Assembly: GCF_008369295.1 (NCBI RefSeq)
Contig: NZ_VOBG01000015.1
Location: 62,001 to 126,000, forward strand
Direction: 5' to 3'
Length of the DNA stretch: 64,000 nucleotides
Source of the DNA: Pseudomonas sp. ANT_H4
GTDB taxonomy: Bacteria > Pseudomonadota > Gammaproteobacteria > Pseudomonadales > Pseudomonadaceae
In this document: positions 34,283 through 42,757 of the stretch, in pieces
How the letters are laid out: each line of letters begins with the position of its first letter
Position numbering within the stretch: position 1 is the first letter of the stretch
Notes under the pieces: generated by a model
What the model was told of the DNA's origin: nothing
Database searches by the model: none
Seen by the model: only the letters and a program-made list of their open reading frames with translations
Position numbers and translations under genes: made by a program

Positions 34283-34384
34283 TCGCTCCAGCCCATCAAT
34301 CATGACGGCGACGGGTTCCCAAATTCCTTAATGGCTGGAACAATGTCCGCCACTTTATGCAGGACTTTTCCGAGGGGGATTTAG

Positions 34385-35530
34385 GTGCAGATTCAGGGTC
34401 ATTACGAACTTCAGTTCGAAGCAGTGCGTGAAGCCTTTGCCGCGCTGTTCGACGACCCTCAGGAACGCGGCGCGGCGCTGTGCATCCAGGTTGGCGGGGA
34501 AACTGTCCTGGACCTGTGGGCCGGTACTGCCGACAAGGACGGTGCAGAGGCCTGGCACAGCGACACGATCGCCAACCTGTTTTCTTGCACCAAGACCTTC
34601 ACCGCCGTCACGGCTCTGCAGCTGGTTGCCGAAGGCAAATTGCAACTGGATGCTCCCGTTGCCAACTACTGGCCACAATTTGCCGCTGCTGGCAAAGAAT
34701 CCATCACCTTGCGCCAATTACTTTGCCATCAGGCCGGCTTGCCCGCGCTGCGCGAGACGCTGCCGGCCGAAGCGCTGTATGACTGGCAAATGATGACTGA
34801 TGCCTTGGCCGCCGAAGCACCCTGGTGGAAGCCCGGAGAAGGCCATGGCTACGCCGCCATCACCTATGGCTGGCTGGTGGGGGAGTTGCTGCGTCGTGCT
34901 GACGGCCGTGGCCCGGGAGAGTCCATCGTGGCGAGGGTTGCACGCCCATTGGGCCTGGACTTTCACGTCGGATTGGCGGACGAAGAATTTTATCGGGTTG
35001 CCCATATTGCCCGCGGTAAAGGCAATGTTGGTGATGAAGCGGCCCAGCGTTTACTGCAAGTAACAATGCGTGAACCTACGGCCATGACGACCCGTGCATT
35101 TACCAATCCACCGTCTATTCTGACCAGCACTAACAAACCTGAATGGCGGCGCATGCAGCAGCCGGCGGCAAATGGTCACGGTAATGCCCGCAGCCTGGCG
35201 GGTTTTTATAGTGGTCTGCTGGACGGTAGTTTGTTGGAAGCCGACATGCTTGAGCAACTCACCCGCGAGCACAGTATCGGTGAAGATAAAACCTTATTGA
35301 CGAAAACCCGGTTTGGCCTGGGCTGCATGTTGGATCAACCACACGTGCCTAATGCGACGTTTGGCCTTGGCCCACGTGCCTTTGGGCATCCTGGAGCCGG
35401 TGGTTCTGTGGGGTTTGCCGATCCGGAATATGATGTAGCGTTTGGTTTTGTGACCAATACACTGGGGCCTTATGTACTTATGGACCCACGGGCGCAAAAG
35501 TTGGTAAGAATATTGGCCGGTTGTCTGTAA
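34385..35530 (+). CDS. Serine beta-lactamase-fold esterase (EstB-like)
   Basis: A 381-residue cytosolic protein of the class C beta-lactamase/esterase VIII group, starting at GTG 34385 (MQIQGHYELQF) with a GAGGGGG sequence upstream. The catalytic SxxK motif is seen as FSCTKTFTAVTALQL. A Tyr motif is present as GYAAITYGWLVGELL. The C-terminal FGLGPRAFGHPGAGGSVGFAD replaces the KTG box, as in esterases. Substrate unknown; a short-chain esterase is most likely. It lies between the GH50-like gene and an OmpA gene. Confidence 0.88.
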   Translation: MQIQGHYELQFEAVREAFAALFDDPQERGAALCIQVGGETVLDLWAGTADKDGAEAWHSDTIANLFSCTKTFTAVTALQLVAEGKLQLDAPVANYWPQFAAAGKESITLRQLLCHQAGLPALRETLPAEALYDWQMMTDALAAEAPWWKPGEGHGYAAITYGWLVGELLRRADGRGPGESIVARVARPLGLDFHVGLADEEFYRVAHIARGKGNVGDEAAQRLLQVTMREPTAMTTRAFTNPPSILTSTNKPEWRRMQQPAANGHGNARSLAGFYSGLLDGSLLEADMLEQLTREHSIGEDKTLLTKTRFGLGCMLDQPHVPNATFGLGPRAFGHPGAGGSVGFADPEYDVAFGFVTNTLGPYVLMDPRAQKLVRILAGCL

Positions 35531-35686
35531 ATAGCTTGCTGTTTGGCGTTTTTTTGTTACAAAGACGCTGACATAAAACGCTAGGCCAAAAGACGCTGGG
35601 CGAAATGTTGTAACTTTATTGTTCTAGACGCGTCTGTTTAACGGGCCATTCAGGCCCCTGATTTTTTCTCATTTTGTGGATATCTC

Positions 35687-36847
35687 ATGTTATCGAACAA
35701 GTCTTTGGCACTGGCGCTCTGCCTCACTATTACTGGCTGTGCACAAACTCCACAAAATGATGCCGAAGGCGGGCATTGGTGGTCACTGGGTTCCGACAAG
35801 GCCGCGACCAAGGACGCCGCTCCCCAGGCTGATGCCAAACCGGCTGCCAAGCCTGCCGCGACTGCCAAGGCTGATGCGCCTGTAACCCCAGCTGCGGCAC
35901 CTGCGCCAGTTGCCAAGGCGGACACCGGTTCCAGCTGGTGGCCTTTCTCCTCGAAAAGCGCTGATGCCAAGGCTGCCGATGCCAAGGCTGACCTCAAAGC
36001 CGACCTCAAGGCTGCAACGCCTGCACCGACTGGTGCACCCGTCGTCGCCAAGACCGATACCGGCACCAAGTGGTGGTGGCCGTTTGAAAGCAAGCCAAAA
36101 CCCCTGAGTAAGGTCGACGTAACCAACGTCCCGATGCCAGACCCGAAAATCACCCAAGCCTGGCTGGATGACTATGAGCCGCGCCTGCGCGCTGCCATCA
36201 AGGACAGCAACCTGCAACTTGAGCGTCGCGACAACGTCCTGGTGGTGATCGCCCCGGTCGACGGCTCCTACAACCCCAAGCGCCCGGCGATGTTGCTGCC
36301 GGTGACCCTGGGCCCGTTCACTCGGGTTGCCAAGGCTGTTGAAGGTGATCCAAAGACCGCCGTGCTGGTCCTGGGCCATATCGATGCCACTGGTGCCGCG
36401 CCACAGAGCCAGGCGCTGACCAAGGAACGTGCACAGTCCATCGCTTCTATTTTCAGCCTCAGCGGCTTGAGGCAAGACCGCCTGATGCTGCGTGGCATGG
36501 GCGACATGATGCCCCGTGCAGCCAACGACAGTACCCAAGGCCGTGCCCTGAACCGTCGCATGGAAATCATGTTTACCCAGCGCACCACCATGTTGGCCTT
36601 GCTCAGCAAGTACAACTCGGGTAACCCGCCGAAACCTGAACTGATCGCGGTGCAGGACGTTCCGGCACCTGCCGCTGCAGCCCCTAAAAAGGCCGTTGCC
36701 GCGAAAAAAGCTCCAGCCGCCAAGAAAGCCGCTGCCAAGCCGGCCGCCAAAAAAGCGCCAGTCAAAGCTGCTGCGAAAAAAGCAGCGCCGGCCAAGGCGG
36801 CAGCGCCAGCGAAGAAAGCTGCTTCCAGCGACCAGGCAAAAAACTGA
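35687..36847 (+). CDS. OmpA-family lipoprotein with histone H1-like Lys/Ala tail
   Basis: A 386-residue lipoprotein: signal with lipobox ITGC (near residue 17), then a long Ala/Lys/Pro-rich linker (about 40-140) with two WWPF segments. An OmpA-like peptidoglycan-binding domain lies at about 205-305 (VLVLGHIDATGAAPQSQALT, RALNRRMEIMF). Last is a 50-residue tail of AAKKA/PAKAA repeats like bacterial H1 proteins. The tail is strongly basic and could bind DNA, LPS phosphates or peptidoglycan; which one is unknown. The stop is 21 bases before pdxH. Confidence 0.88.
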   Translation: MLSNKSLALALCLTITGCAQTPQNDAEGGHWWSLGSDKAATKDAAPQADAKPAAKPAATAKADAPVTPAAAPAPVAKADTGSSWWPFSSKSADAKAADAKADLKADLKAATPAPTGAPVVAKTDTGTKWWWPFESKPKPLSKVDVTNVPMPDPKITQAWLDDYEPRLRAAIKDSNLQLERRDNVLVVIAPVDGSYNPKRPAMLLPVTLGPFTRVAKAVEGDPKTAVLVLGHIDATGAAPQSQALTKERAQSIASIFSLSGLRQDRLMLRGMGDMMPRAANDSTQGRALNRRMEIMFTQRTTMLALLSKYNSGNPPKPELIAVQDVPAPAAAAPKKAVAAKKAPAAKKAAAKPAAKKAPVKAAAKKAAPAKAAAPAKKAASSDQAKN

Positions 36848-36868
36848 TTGAGTGAGAAGGAAAGCCGC

Positions 36869-37516
36869 ATGACCCAAGCCTTGGCTGATATGCGCCGTGA
36901 CTACACACGGGACGGTTTGACCGAGGCCCAGGCCCCGGATGAACCGTTTGCCTTGTTCCACCAGTGGTTCAGCGAGGCGGTCAAGACCGAGCAGCCACCA
37001 GTAGAAGCCAACGCCATGACCCTGGCGACGGTCGACCAGGACGGTCGGCCTCATTGCCGGGTCCTGCTGCTCAAAGGGCTGGATGCACAGGGCTTTACCT
37101 TTTTCAGCAATTATCAGAGTGCCAAGGGTGAGCAACTGGCGGCTCGTCCCTTTGCCGCCATGACATTCTTCTGGCCAACCCTGGAACGTCAGGTTCGGAT
37201 TGAGGGCCGGGTGCTCAAGGTGACGCCCGAGGAGTCGGATGCTTACTACCAGGTTCGCCCGCTGGGCAGCCGCCTGGGGGCGTGGGCATCACCGCAAAGC
37301 CGAGTCATTCGTGATCGCGAAGAGTTGCAGGACTTGCTCAAGGCTACCGAGCAACGCTTCAGCGATACGCAGCCTGACTGTCCTGAACATTGGGGCGGCT
37401 ATCGCCTGTTGCCGGAGCGCATCGAATTCTGGCAGGGCCGCCCGAGTCGCCTGCATGATCGCTTGAACTTCCGCTTACAGGGTGCCGACTGGACCCGTGA
37501 GCGGCTGGCACCCTGA
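36869..37516 (+). CDS. pdxH: Pyridoxine/pyridoxamine 5'-phosphate oxidase
   Basis: PdxH oxidises pyridoxine or pyridoxamine 5'-phosphate to pyridoxal 5'-phosphate using FMN and oxygen. From ATG 36869 (MTQALADMRRDYTRDGL) it has 215 residues, the normal length; GAGAAGG lies 8 bases upstream, and the longer frame would need a TTG. FMN-binding segments are RVLLLKGLDAQGFTFFSNYQSAKG and AMTFFWPTLERQVRIEG; substrate residues lie in SRLGAWASPQS and the C-terminal RLHDRLNFRLQG. It follows the OmpA lipoprotein gene, matching the P. aeruginosa order. Confidence 0.96.
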   Translation: MTQALADMRRDYTRDGLTEAQAPDEPFALFHQWFSEAVKTEQPPVEANAMTLATVDQDGRPHCRVLLLKGLDAQGFTFFSNYQSAKGEQLAARPFAAMTFFWPTLERQVRIEGRVLKVTPEESDAYYQVRPLGSRLGAWASPQSRVIRDREELQDLLKATEQRFSDTQPDCPEHWGGYRLLPERIEFWQGRPSRLHDRLNFRLQGADWTRERLAP

Positions 37517-37565
37517 AAGTAGCTTTCGTTACCCCATCTAAATGTTGCGCAGAAGGCCCAAGCCT

Positions 37566-37811
37566 CTATTCAGAGGCTTTGGATGGGTACTGCTGCGCAG
37601 CGTCTTGCAGCCATTGCGGCAAATTCTTGCGTTTGACCTTCTCGTTTCTGGCGCGGTCCAACTGTTGCAGCATGAAGGTGCGCTTGTGCGGATCATCTCC
37701 GGCCAGGGACAACGCCAGGTCTCGGTCCATCCAGCGCTTGATCCTGGCGTACAACCACCAGTGGAAGTACAGGCCGGCAACGGTGGTGGCTACAATGATG
37801 AAGTAGTCCAT
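37566..37811 (-). CDS. Conserved small membrane-anchored protein
   Basis: An 81-residue protein with one N-terminal transmembrane helix (MDYFIIVATTVAGLYFHWWLY) and a basic cytosolic part (RTFMLQQLDRARNEKVKRKNLPQWLQDAAQQY). No named domain is recognised. The hairpin AAGCCTCT/AGAGGCTT (37560-37579) overlaps its stop codon and may terminate it. It is convergent with pdxH and divergent from the SlyB-like gene. Position and quality suggest a conserved pseudomonad protein of unknown function. Confidence 0.78.
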   Translation of the reverse strand: MDYFIIVATTVAGLYFHWWLYARIKRWMDRDLALSLAGDDPHKRTFMLQQLDRARNEKVKRKNLPQWLQDAAQQYPSKASE

Positions 37812-37968
37812 GAAAATCCTTGTGATGGCGAAGGTGCTACCGTTCGTCGAGGTTTGCGATACAGCCTGTCTGTACTGGGGCTGAATGAAAGCAATTTTCT
37901 GCGGGCCATGCCGTGACAGGCGTCAAGCTGCGGAGTTTAATGAATACCTGTCCTTTGGAGTTGATGCT

Positions 37969-38433
37969 ATGCGTAAGTCTGTTTTGCTGGTTGCCTGCTT
38001 TACCACCATGTCGTTGCTGCTGGGTGGCTGCGCCTCCAGTCTGACCGGCGACTCCTACTCCCGTGACGAAGCGCGTCGTGTACAGACTGTTCGCATGGGC
38101 ACCATCGAATCCCTGCGCCCAGTGAAGATCGAAGGCACCAAGACTCCAATCGGCGGTGCTGCTGGTGCAGTCATCGGCGGCGTCGGCGGCAGCGCCATCG
38201 GCGGCGGTCGTGGCAGCATTGTGACCGCAGTCATCGGCGCCGTTGCTGGCGGCCTGCTGGGTTCGGCCACCGAAGAAGGCCTGACCCGCACCCAAGGCGT
38301 TGAAATCACCGTTCGCGAAGACGACGGCAGCATGCGCGCCTATGTCCAGGCCGTTCAGGAAAATGAAATCTTCCGCATCGGCGATCGTGTGCGCATCATG
38401 ACGGTTGACGGCACCAGCCGCGTTACTCGTTAA
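37969..38433 (+). CDS. SlyB-like outer membrane lipoprotein (glycine-zipper)
   Basis: A 154-residue lipoprotein from ATG 37969 (MRKSVLLVACFTTMSLLLGGCASS), with lipobox LGGC and GGAG 8 bases upstream. The mature part has a glycine-zipper 2TM region (GAAGAVIGGVGGSAIGGGRG, then AVIGAVAGGLLGSATEEG) and a C-terminal beta region (VEITVREDDGSMRAYVQAVQ). This is the SlyB/PcpY family of outer-membrane lipoproteins linked to envelope stress and Mg2+ limitation. A strong terminator follows. Confidence 0.9.
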   Translation: MRKSVLLVACFTTMSLLLGGCASSLTGDSYSRDEARRVQTVRMGTIESLRPVKIEGTKTPIGGAAGAVIGGVGGSAIGGGRGSIVTAVIGAVAGGLLGSATEEGLTRTQGVEITVREDDGSMRAYVQAVQENEIFRIGDRVRIMTVDGTSRVTR

Positions 38434-38453
38434 GAGTAAGGCAGCAGTAAAAG

Positions 38454-38487
38454 AAAACCCCAACCGGGTGGCTGGTTGGGGTTTTTT
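38454..38487 (+). terminator. Terminator after the SlyB-like gene
   Basis: AAAACCCCAACC (38454-38465) pairs with GGTTGGGGTTTT (38474-38485) and ends in a run of six T. It can act in both directions and also serves the convergent immunity gene. Confidence 0.9.
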
Positions 38488-38509
38488 GTTGGGTGTAAGT
38501 CTTGGGGGA

Positions 38510-38845
38510 TCAGGTGAACATCTGGATATCGTCAAGCGTGTCTTGTACGGCACCACTCAGAAAAGGTGATTTTCTTTTTGCTTGTTGCAGTGCTGGCGCA
38601 ACTTTCGCCATGTTCAGCTCACCGAAACGGCGCGCAATGTGGCCTATCGCAATGATGGCAGCTGACGCGATATCCTCATCAGGATTGCTCACATACTGGA
38701 GACAGGTTTCTTGTGCCCAAGTAGCGTCTGTCTCGTTAAGCCCGATGGATATTAGTGCTTCCGTTACCTTGTTCAGGTCTTTGGTTGCGAGAAAGCTAAT
38801 AGCCTCATTGCGGCTCAACGACGGGTCGTGATAGCGCATACTCAT
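38510..38845 (-). CDS. HEAT-repeat-like immunity protein of pyocin locus 2
   Basis: A 111-residue, all-helical protein. TCLQYVSNPDEDIASAAIIAIGHIARRFGELN resembles one HEAT-like repeat of the kind seen in immunity proteins of polymorphic toxins. ATG 38845 overlaps the toxin stop (ATGA) and GGGAG lies 7 bases upstream. It is intact although the toxin gene is broken, so it may still protect against related toxins from other strains. The cognate relation is inferred from the overlap. Confidence 0.82.
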   Translation of the reverse strand: MSMRYHDPSLSRNEAISFLATKDLNKVTEALISIGLNETDATWAQETCLQYVSNPDEDIASAAIIAIGHIARRFGELNMAKVAPALQQAKRKSPFLSGAVQDTLDDIQMFT

Positions 38846-40028
38846 TTTTCAGCTCCCAGAATTTTTCCTTTCCGATTTGTTTTGTTCGCTTTTATTAAAG
38901 CGTTTTTCATCTCCTGGCGTAGCTCACTCCACAACCTTACATGACCGTGATATTCGCCTTCTGAGGTTCGATCAATAACGACGAATTCATTTGTATGTGG
39001 GTCAATCCCTATCCGTCTACGCGAATTTGGCGGATTCAGCTCTACCGAGTTACTAAGAGCATCTAAGCCGTTAGTCGGTTTTTTGCTTTTGATAGAGTTA
39101 TCTTTTTTTCCGTGGTAAGAAGCATCCACATACCTCAGGTTTACGACGATATATAGCGGCCTAATCCCCGAATCCGCCGGAAACACCAGGATGAAATCCT
39201 TGTATTTCGGCGGGTAGATCGGGTCAACGATGATGTTGGAGGCCTTCTCGGTCGGCGGGTACACCCAGATTTGCGGCGCCTGCGGCGCAGCTTCCAGTGC
39301 AGGAATGCCAAGGGTGTCAGCGGGATCGATGGCAGGCGTCCAGATCAGCTCAATCCCGTCGCCCAAGTCCGCGACCTGCTGCGTGCCGCGCAAGCCAAAC
39401 TTCACAACATCGACCATCTCCCATTCACGATTTTTCCCCGTGTAGAAGGCGTATCCCTTGAGCGTGCCCGTGGCATTGACCGCAGTTGACGGTCGTTGTA
39501 GAGCGCGCTGTCGCCTAGGCTGGAAGGCCAGATAAGTGCTGCAATCCCAAGCATCAGGCCTGCGCCGACTGCTCCTGCACCGGCTGCAACGCTGGACGCC
39601 CCGCCAACCGCGGACCCTCTCAGTGCCAGAGTCCCTAGTCCTGCCGGGAGTGCGCTACCGCTAATCTTCTTGAGCGGCAGCAGCCCCTCGCTGTCTGTCT
39701 CACAGCCACCGAGCAGCACGTGTTCGCCATAGTCCCCTATGCGATCAAGCGGTATGTAACCGGACGGATTGTTGTAGTCGATGAGGGCGTCCGGCAGGTT
39801 GCAGGACTTGGCGAATACACAACCGACCATGGGCAATGGCGTTGGCGGCGGCTCCACTTTGCGCCTAGCCTCGTAGGCCTCCTGGCGGGCAAGCATCGCT
39901 TCGTATGAAAGTTGGCTGGCCTCACGATCAGCCAGTTCGCGCTCGTTCATGTGTTCGAGGCGTCGGTAACCACCGGTACCGGTCCCATAGGACCGCCATA
40001 CCTGGGGTACATCCTTGTTGTTTGCCAT
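38842..40028 (-). pseudogene. S-type pyocin, disrupted by an internal deletion/frameshift
   Basis: The 5' part (40028 to about 39480) encodes MANNKDVPQVWRSYG, then CVFAKSCNLPDALIDYNNPS and GYIPLDRIGDYG, and a hydrophobic Gly/Ala-rich segment up to DSALYNDRQLRS. The frame then goes wrong and stops at 39402. The 3' part in another frame resumes with NATGTLKGYAFYTGKNREWE and runs through GIPALEAAPQAPQIWVYPPT to a C-terminal toxin region (IDPHTNEFVVIDRT, GEYHGHVRLWSEL). Compared with pyocin 1, about 15-20 residues are missing at the join, so a deletion not divisible by three is likely. The toxin activity class is not recognised. GGAGGG precedes the ATG at 40028. Confidence 0.85.
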
Positions 40029-40155
40029 CGAGCCCTCCAGGCTTGCCTCATAACGACGTCCGGCGTTGGAGCCGGGAGCACGACGTTATTGCAAGCAGCG
40101 GAGGGTGGATGTAGGACGGTTCTGTGAGATAGCGCCGAATGGGCCGAGAGCAGGT

Positions 40156-40177
40156 TGGAGCCGGCAAGCCGGCTCCA
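40156..40177. repeat. REP-like hairpin after nhaA
   Basis: TGGAGCCGGC and GCCGGCTCCA form a perfect 10-bp stem around AA. It lies 8 bases after the nhaA stop (read leftward) and may end its transcript. The core GGAGCCGGC..GCCGGCTCC is a frequent pseudomonad REP motif. Confidence 0.65.
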
Positions 40178-40184
40178 GAAGAGA

Positions 40185-41372
40185 TTACGCTTGAACGAGT
40201 GCCTGCTTGCGACTGGCCATCGCCGTCACCGCATAGCCAATCAACGCCGCCAATATCGAACCGGTCAGGATGCCCATCCGGTCCATACCGGCGTATTCAC
40301 TGCTGCCCGGCACAAATGCCAGCGAGCCGACAAACAGGCTCATGGTGAAGCCGATGCCGCACAGTATCGCCACGCCCAACACCTGGCCCCAATTGGCGCC
40401 ATTGGGCAGCACGGCAAGGCCGGTTTTTATCGCAACCCAGGTGAAGCCCAGCACGCCGACGGTTTTGCCCAACAGCAGGCCTGCGGCGATGCCCATTGGC
40501 ACGTGGTGGGTGAAGCTTTCCAGGTTGACGCCGGTCAGCGAGACGCCGGCGTTGGCAAAGGCGAACAGCGGAAGGATCGCGTAGGCCACCCAGGGATGCA
40601 GTGCGTGTTCCAGGGTCAGTAGTGGCGAAGGTTCGGCATTTTTGGTGCGCAGCGGGATGCAGAACGCCAAGGTCACACCGGCCAGGGTGGCGTGCACGCC
40701 ACTCTTGAGCACGCAGACCCACAGGATCAGCCCGACGATCATGTAAGGCCCCAGCTTGACGACACCGAGCCGGTTCATCGCAATCAAGGCGATCAGGCAC
40801 GCCGCCGCACCGGCCAATGAAGCCCCGGACAGGTCGGTGGAGTAGAATATCGCGATAACGATGATCGCGCCAAGGTCGTCGATGATGGCCAGGGTCATCA
40901 GGAACAACTTCAGCGACACCGGCACGCGCTTGCCCAGCAGGGCCAATACGCCCAGGGCGAAGGCAATGTCGGTGGCCATGGGAATCGCCCAGCCGCCTAG
41001 GGCTGCCGGGTTGTCCTTGTTCAGCGCCCAGTAGATCAGTGCCGGTACGACCATGCCGCCGATGGCTGCCGCACCGGGCAGTACCACTTGCGAGGGCTTG
41101 GACAATTGGCCGTCGAGCACTTCGCGTTTGACCTCAAGGCCGATCAGCAGGAAGAACAGGGCCATCAGGCCATCGTTGATCCACAACAGCGCCGGCTTGG
41201 CGATGTTCAGCGCGCCGATTTGTGCGACCACCGGGACGTCGAGAAAGCTCGCGTAAAAGTGCGACAACGGCGAATTGTTGATGATCAGTGCCAAAGCGGC
41301 AGCAGCGATCAGAAGCAGACCGCTGGCGGCTTCCAGCTGGAAGAAACGGGTGAAAGTGCTACGCAGAGGCAA
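40185..41372 (-). CDS. nhaA: Na+/H+ antiporter NhaA
   Basis: NhaA exchanges two H+ for one Na+ across the inner membrane for pH and sodium homeostasis. The TTG at 41372 (MPLRSTFTRFFQLEAASG) has GGAGAG 6 bases upstream and matches the family N-terminus, giving 395 residues. A TTG six codons further upstream has no such site. Twelve transmembrane helices are expected; FLMTLAIIDDLGAIIVIAIFYS carries the two Asp of the ion site. NDGLMALFFLLIGLEVKREVL and FALGVLALLGKRVP are other signatures. It is followed by the REP-like hairpin. Confidence 0.94.
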   Translation of the reverse strand: MPLRSTFTRFFQLEAASGLLLIAAAALALIINNSPLSHFYASFLDVPVVAQIGALNIAKPALLWINDGLMALFFLLIGLEVKREVLDGQLSKPSQVVLPGAAAIGGMVVPALIYWALNKDNPAALGGWAIPMATDIAFALGVLALLGKRVPVSLKLFLMTLAIIDDLGAIIVIAIFYSTDLSGASLAGAAACLIALIAMNRLGVVKLGPYMIVGLILWVCVLKSGVHATLAGVTLAFCIPLRTKNAEPSPLLTLEHALHPWVAYAILPLFAFANAGVSLTGVNLESFTHHVPMGIAAGLLLGKTVGVLGFTWVAIKTGLAVLPNGANWGQVLGVAILCGIGFTMSLFVGSLAFVPGSSEYAGMDRMGILTGSILAALIGYAVTAMASRKQALVQA

Positions 41373-41588
41373 GGGATGCTCTCCAATCAAGGTTCAGTAG
41401 GGGAGTACCCTAACTCGTACCGTTAGTTGTTAAAACAAAAGTTATATTCTTTTTTGTTATAAGGCGGGTGCTTGGTCGACATTGCGCCAAAGCCTAGCAG
41501 TTATGTGTCCAGTTGAGTCTGGACTGTATCTGTGTGAAATGTAGGAAACATCCTAAGATCGAAGCTGAAACCCTTAGAGAAACCGATC

Positions 41589-42683
41589 ATGAGCGACAAC
41601 CGACCGTGGGCCCGCGAAGCCATTCGCATCATTGAGGCGGACTTCCAGCGCAGTGCCGACACTCACCTGATTCCCCTGCCGCTGCCGGGCTTGCCGGGTA
41701 TCGAGTTGTACTTCAAGGATGAGTCCAGCCACCCCACCGGCAGCCTGAAACACCGGCTGGCTCGTTCATTGTTCCTCTACGCCCTGTGTAATGGCTGGCT
41801 CAAGGCTGGCGCGCCGGTGATCGAGGCGTCCAGTGGCTCCACGGCCATTTCCGAAGCGTACTTTGCCCGTTTGCTGGGCTTGCCGTTTATCGCGGTGATG
41901 CCGGCCACCACCTCCCAGGAAAAAATTGCTCAGATCGCCTTCTATGGTGGCAAGAGCCATCTGGTGCAGGACCCCACGCAAATCTACGCCGAGTCTGAGC
42001 GTCTGGCCCAGGAAAGTGGCGGTCACTTTATGGACCAGTTCACCTACGCCGAGCGTGCCACCGACTGGCGAGCGAACAACAACATTGCCGAGTCGATCTT
42101 CCAGCAGCTGCGTTTCGAGCGCCATCCAGAGCCGAGCTGGCTGATTTCCAGCCCTGGCACCGGAGGCACCACGGCGACGCTGGGGCGTTATGTGCGTTAT
42201 CGCCAGCATTGCACCCGTGTGTTGTGCGCCGATGCCGAGCGTTCGGTGTTCTTTGACTATTACCTGACCGGGGATGCGAGCTTGCGTTTGGACTGCGGTT
42301 CGCGGATCGAAGGTATTGGTCGGCCTCGGGTGGAAGCGTCGTTCCTGCCAAAAGTGATCGACGCGATGGTCAAGGTGCCGGACGCCTTGTCCTTGGCAGC
42401 TATGCACTACTTGGCGCAGCGTTTGGGGCGGCGGGTAGGTGGTTCCAGCGGCACCAACTTGATTGGGGCGTTGATTGCTGCGCAGCAGATGAAGGCGGCG
42501 GGGGAGTCGGGGTCGATCGTGGCCATCTTGTGTGATGGCGGGGAGCGTTATGGCACCACCTATTACGACCAGGCATGGCTGGCGGGGCAGGGGTATGAAC
42601 TGGAGGGGTTGATCGCAACCGTTGCGGCCAGTGTCGAGCGAGGAGAGGCGCTGCCGGACAGCGTGTCGCGCGCCAATATTTGA
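41589..42683 (+). CDS. PLP-dependent cysteine synthase-like enzyme
   Basis: A 364-residue fold-type II PLP enzyme. The PLP Lys is in HPTGSLKHRLARSL, followed by the Asn/Ser loop EASSGSTAISEAYF. The phosphate-binding Gly loop is SSPGTGGTTATLGRY, and the C-terminal Ser pocket is near RVGGSSGTNL. It differs from CysK and CysM in the substrate loop, so it belongs to the uncharacterised cysteine synthase/cystathionine beta-synthase-like group; the reaction is not certain. The start MSDNRPWAREAI has a GAGA ribosome-binding site. It is divergent from nhaA and stands alone. Confidence 0.87.
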   Translation: MSDNRPWAREAIRIIEADFQRSADTHLIPLPLPGLPGIELYFKDESSHPTGSLKHRLARSLFLYALCNGWLKAGAPVIEASSGSTAISEAYFARLLGLPFIAVMPATTSQEKIAQIAFYGGKSHLVQDPTQIYAESERLAQESGGHFMDQFTYAERATDWRANNNIAESIFQQLRFERHPEPSWLISSPGTGGTTATLGRYVRYRQHCTRVLCADAERSVFFDYYLTGDASLRLDCGSRIEGIGRPRVEASFLPKVIDAMVKVPDALSLAAMHYLAQRLGRRVGGSSGTNLIGALIAAQQMKAAGESGSIVAILCDGGERYGTTYYDQAWLAGQGYELEGLIATVAASVERGEALPDSVSRANI

Positions 42684-42757
42684 GGGGCAGCGGCAGGCTT
42701 TAAGCTACAAGAAAAAGCAGGTCAGCACCTGCTTCTAACTTGCAGCTTGCAGCTTCA
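42684..42757. repeat. Copy 3 of the dispersed repeat, with an inner terminator-like hairpin
   Basis: Between two convergent genes lies gcggcaggctttaagctaca, then AAGCAGGT-CAGC-ACCTGCTT (42715-42734, an 8-bp stem), then cttgcagcttgcagcttcag. The arms match the repeats at 5961-6042 and 29018-29082. The inner stem followed by ttctaactt may serve as a terminator. Confidence 0.6.

Noticed and set aside
32525..34303. 592-codon minus-strand open frame opposite the GH50-like gene
   Set aside because: It is the mirror of a high-G+C coding gene; composition is unlike a real protein and no family motif is seen, whereas the + strand has a signal peptide and catalytic motifs.
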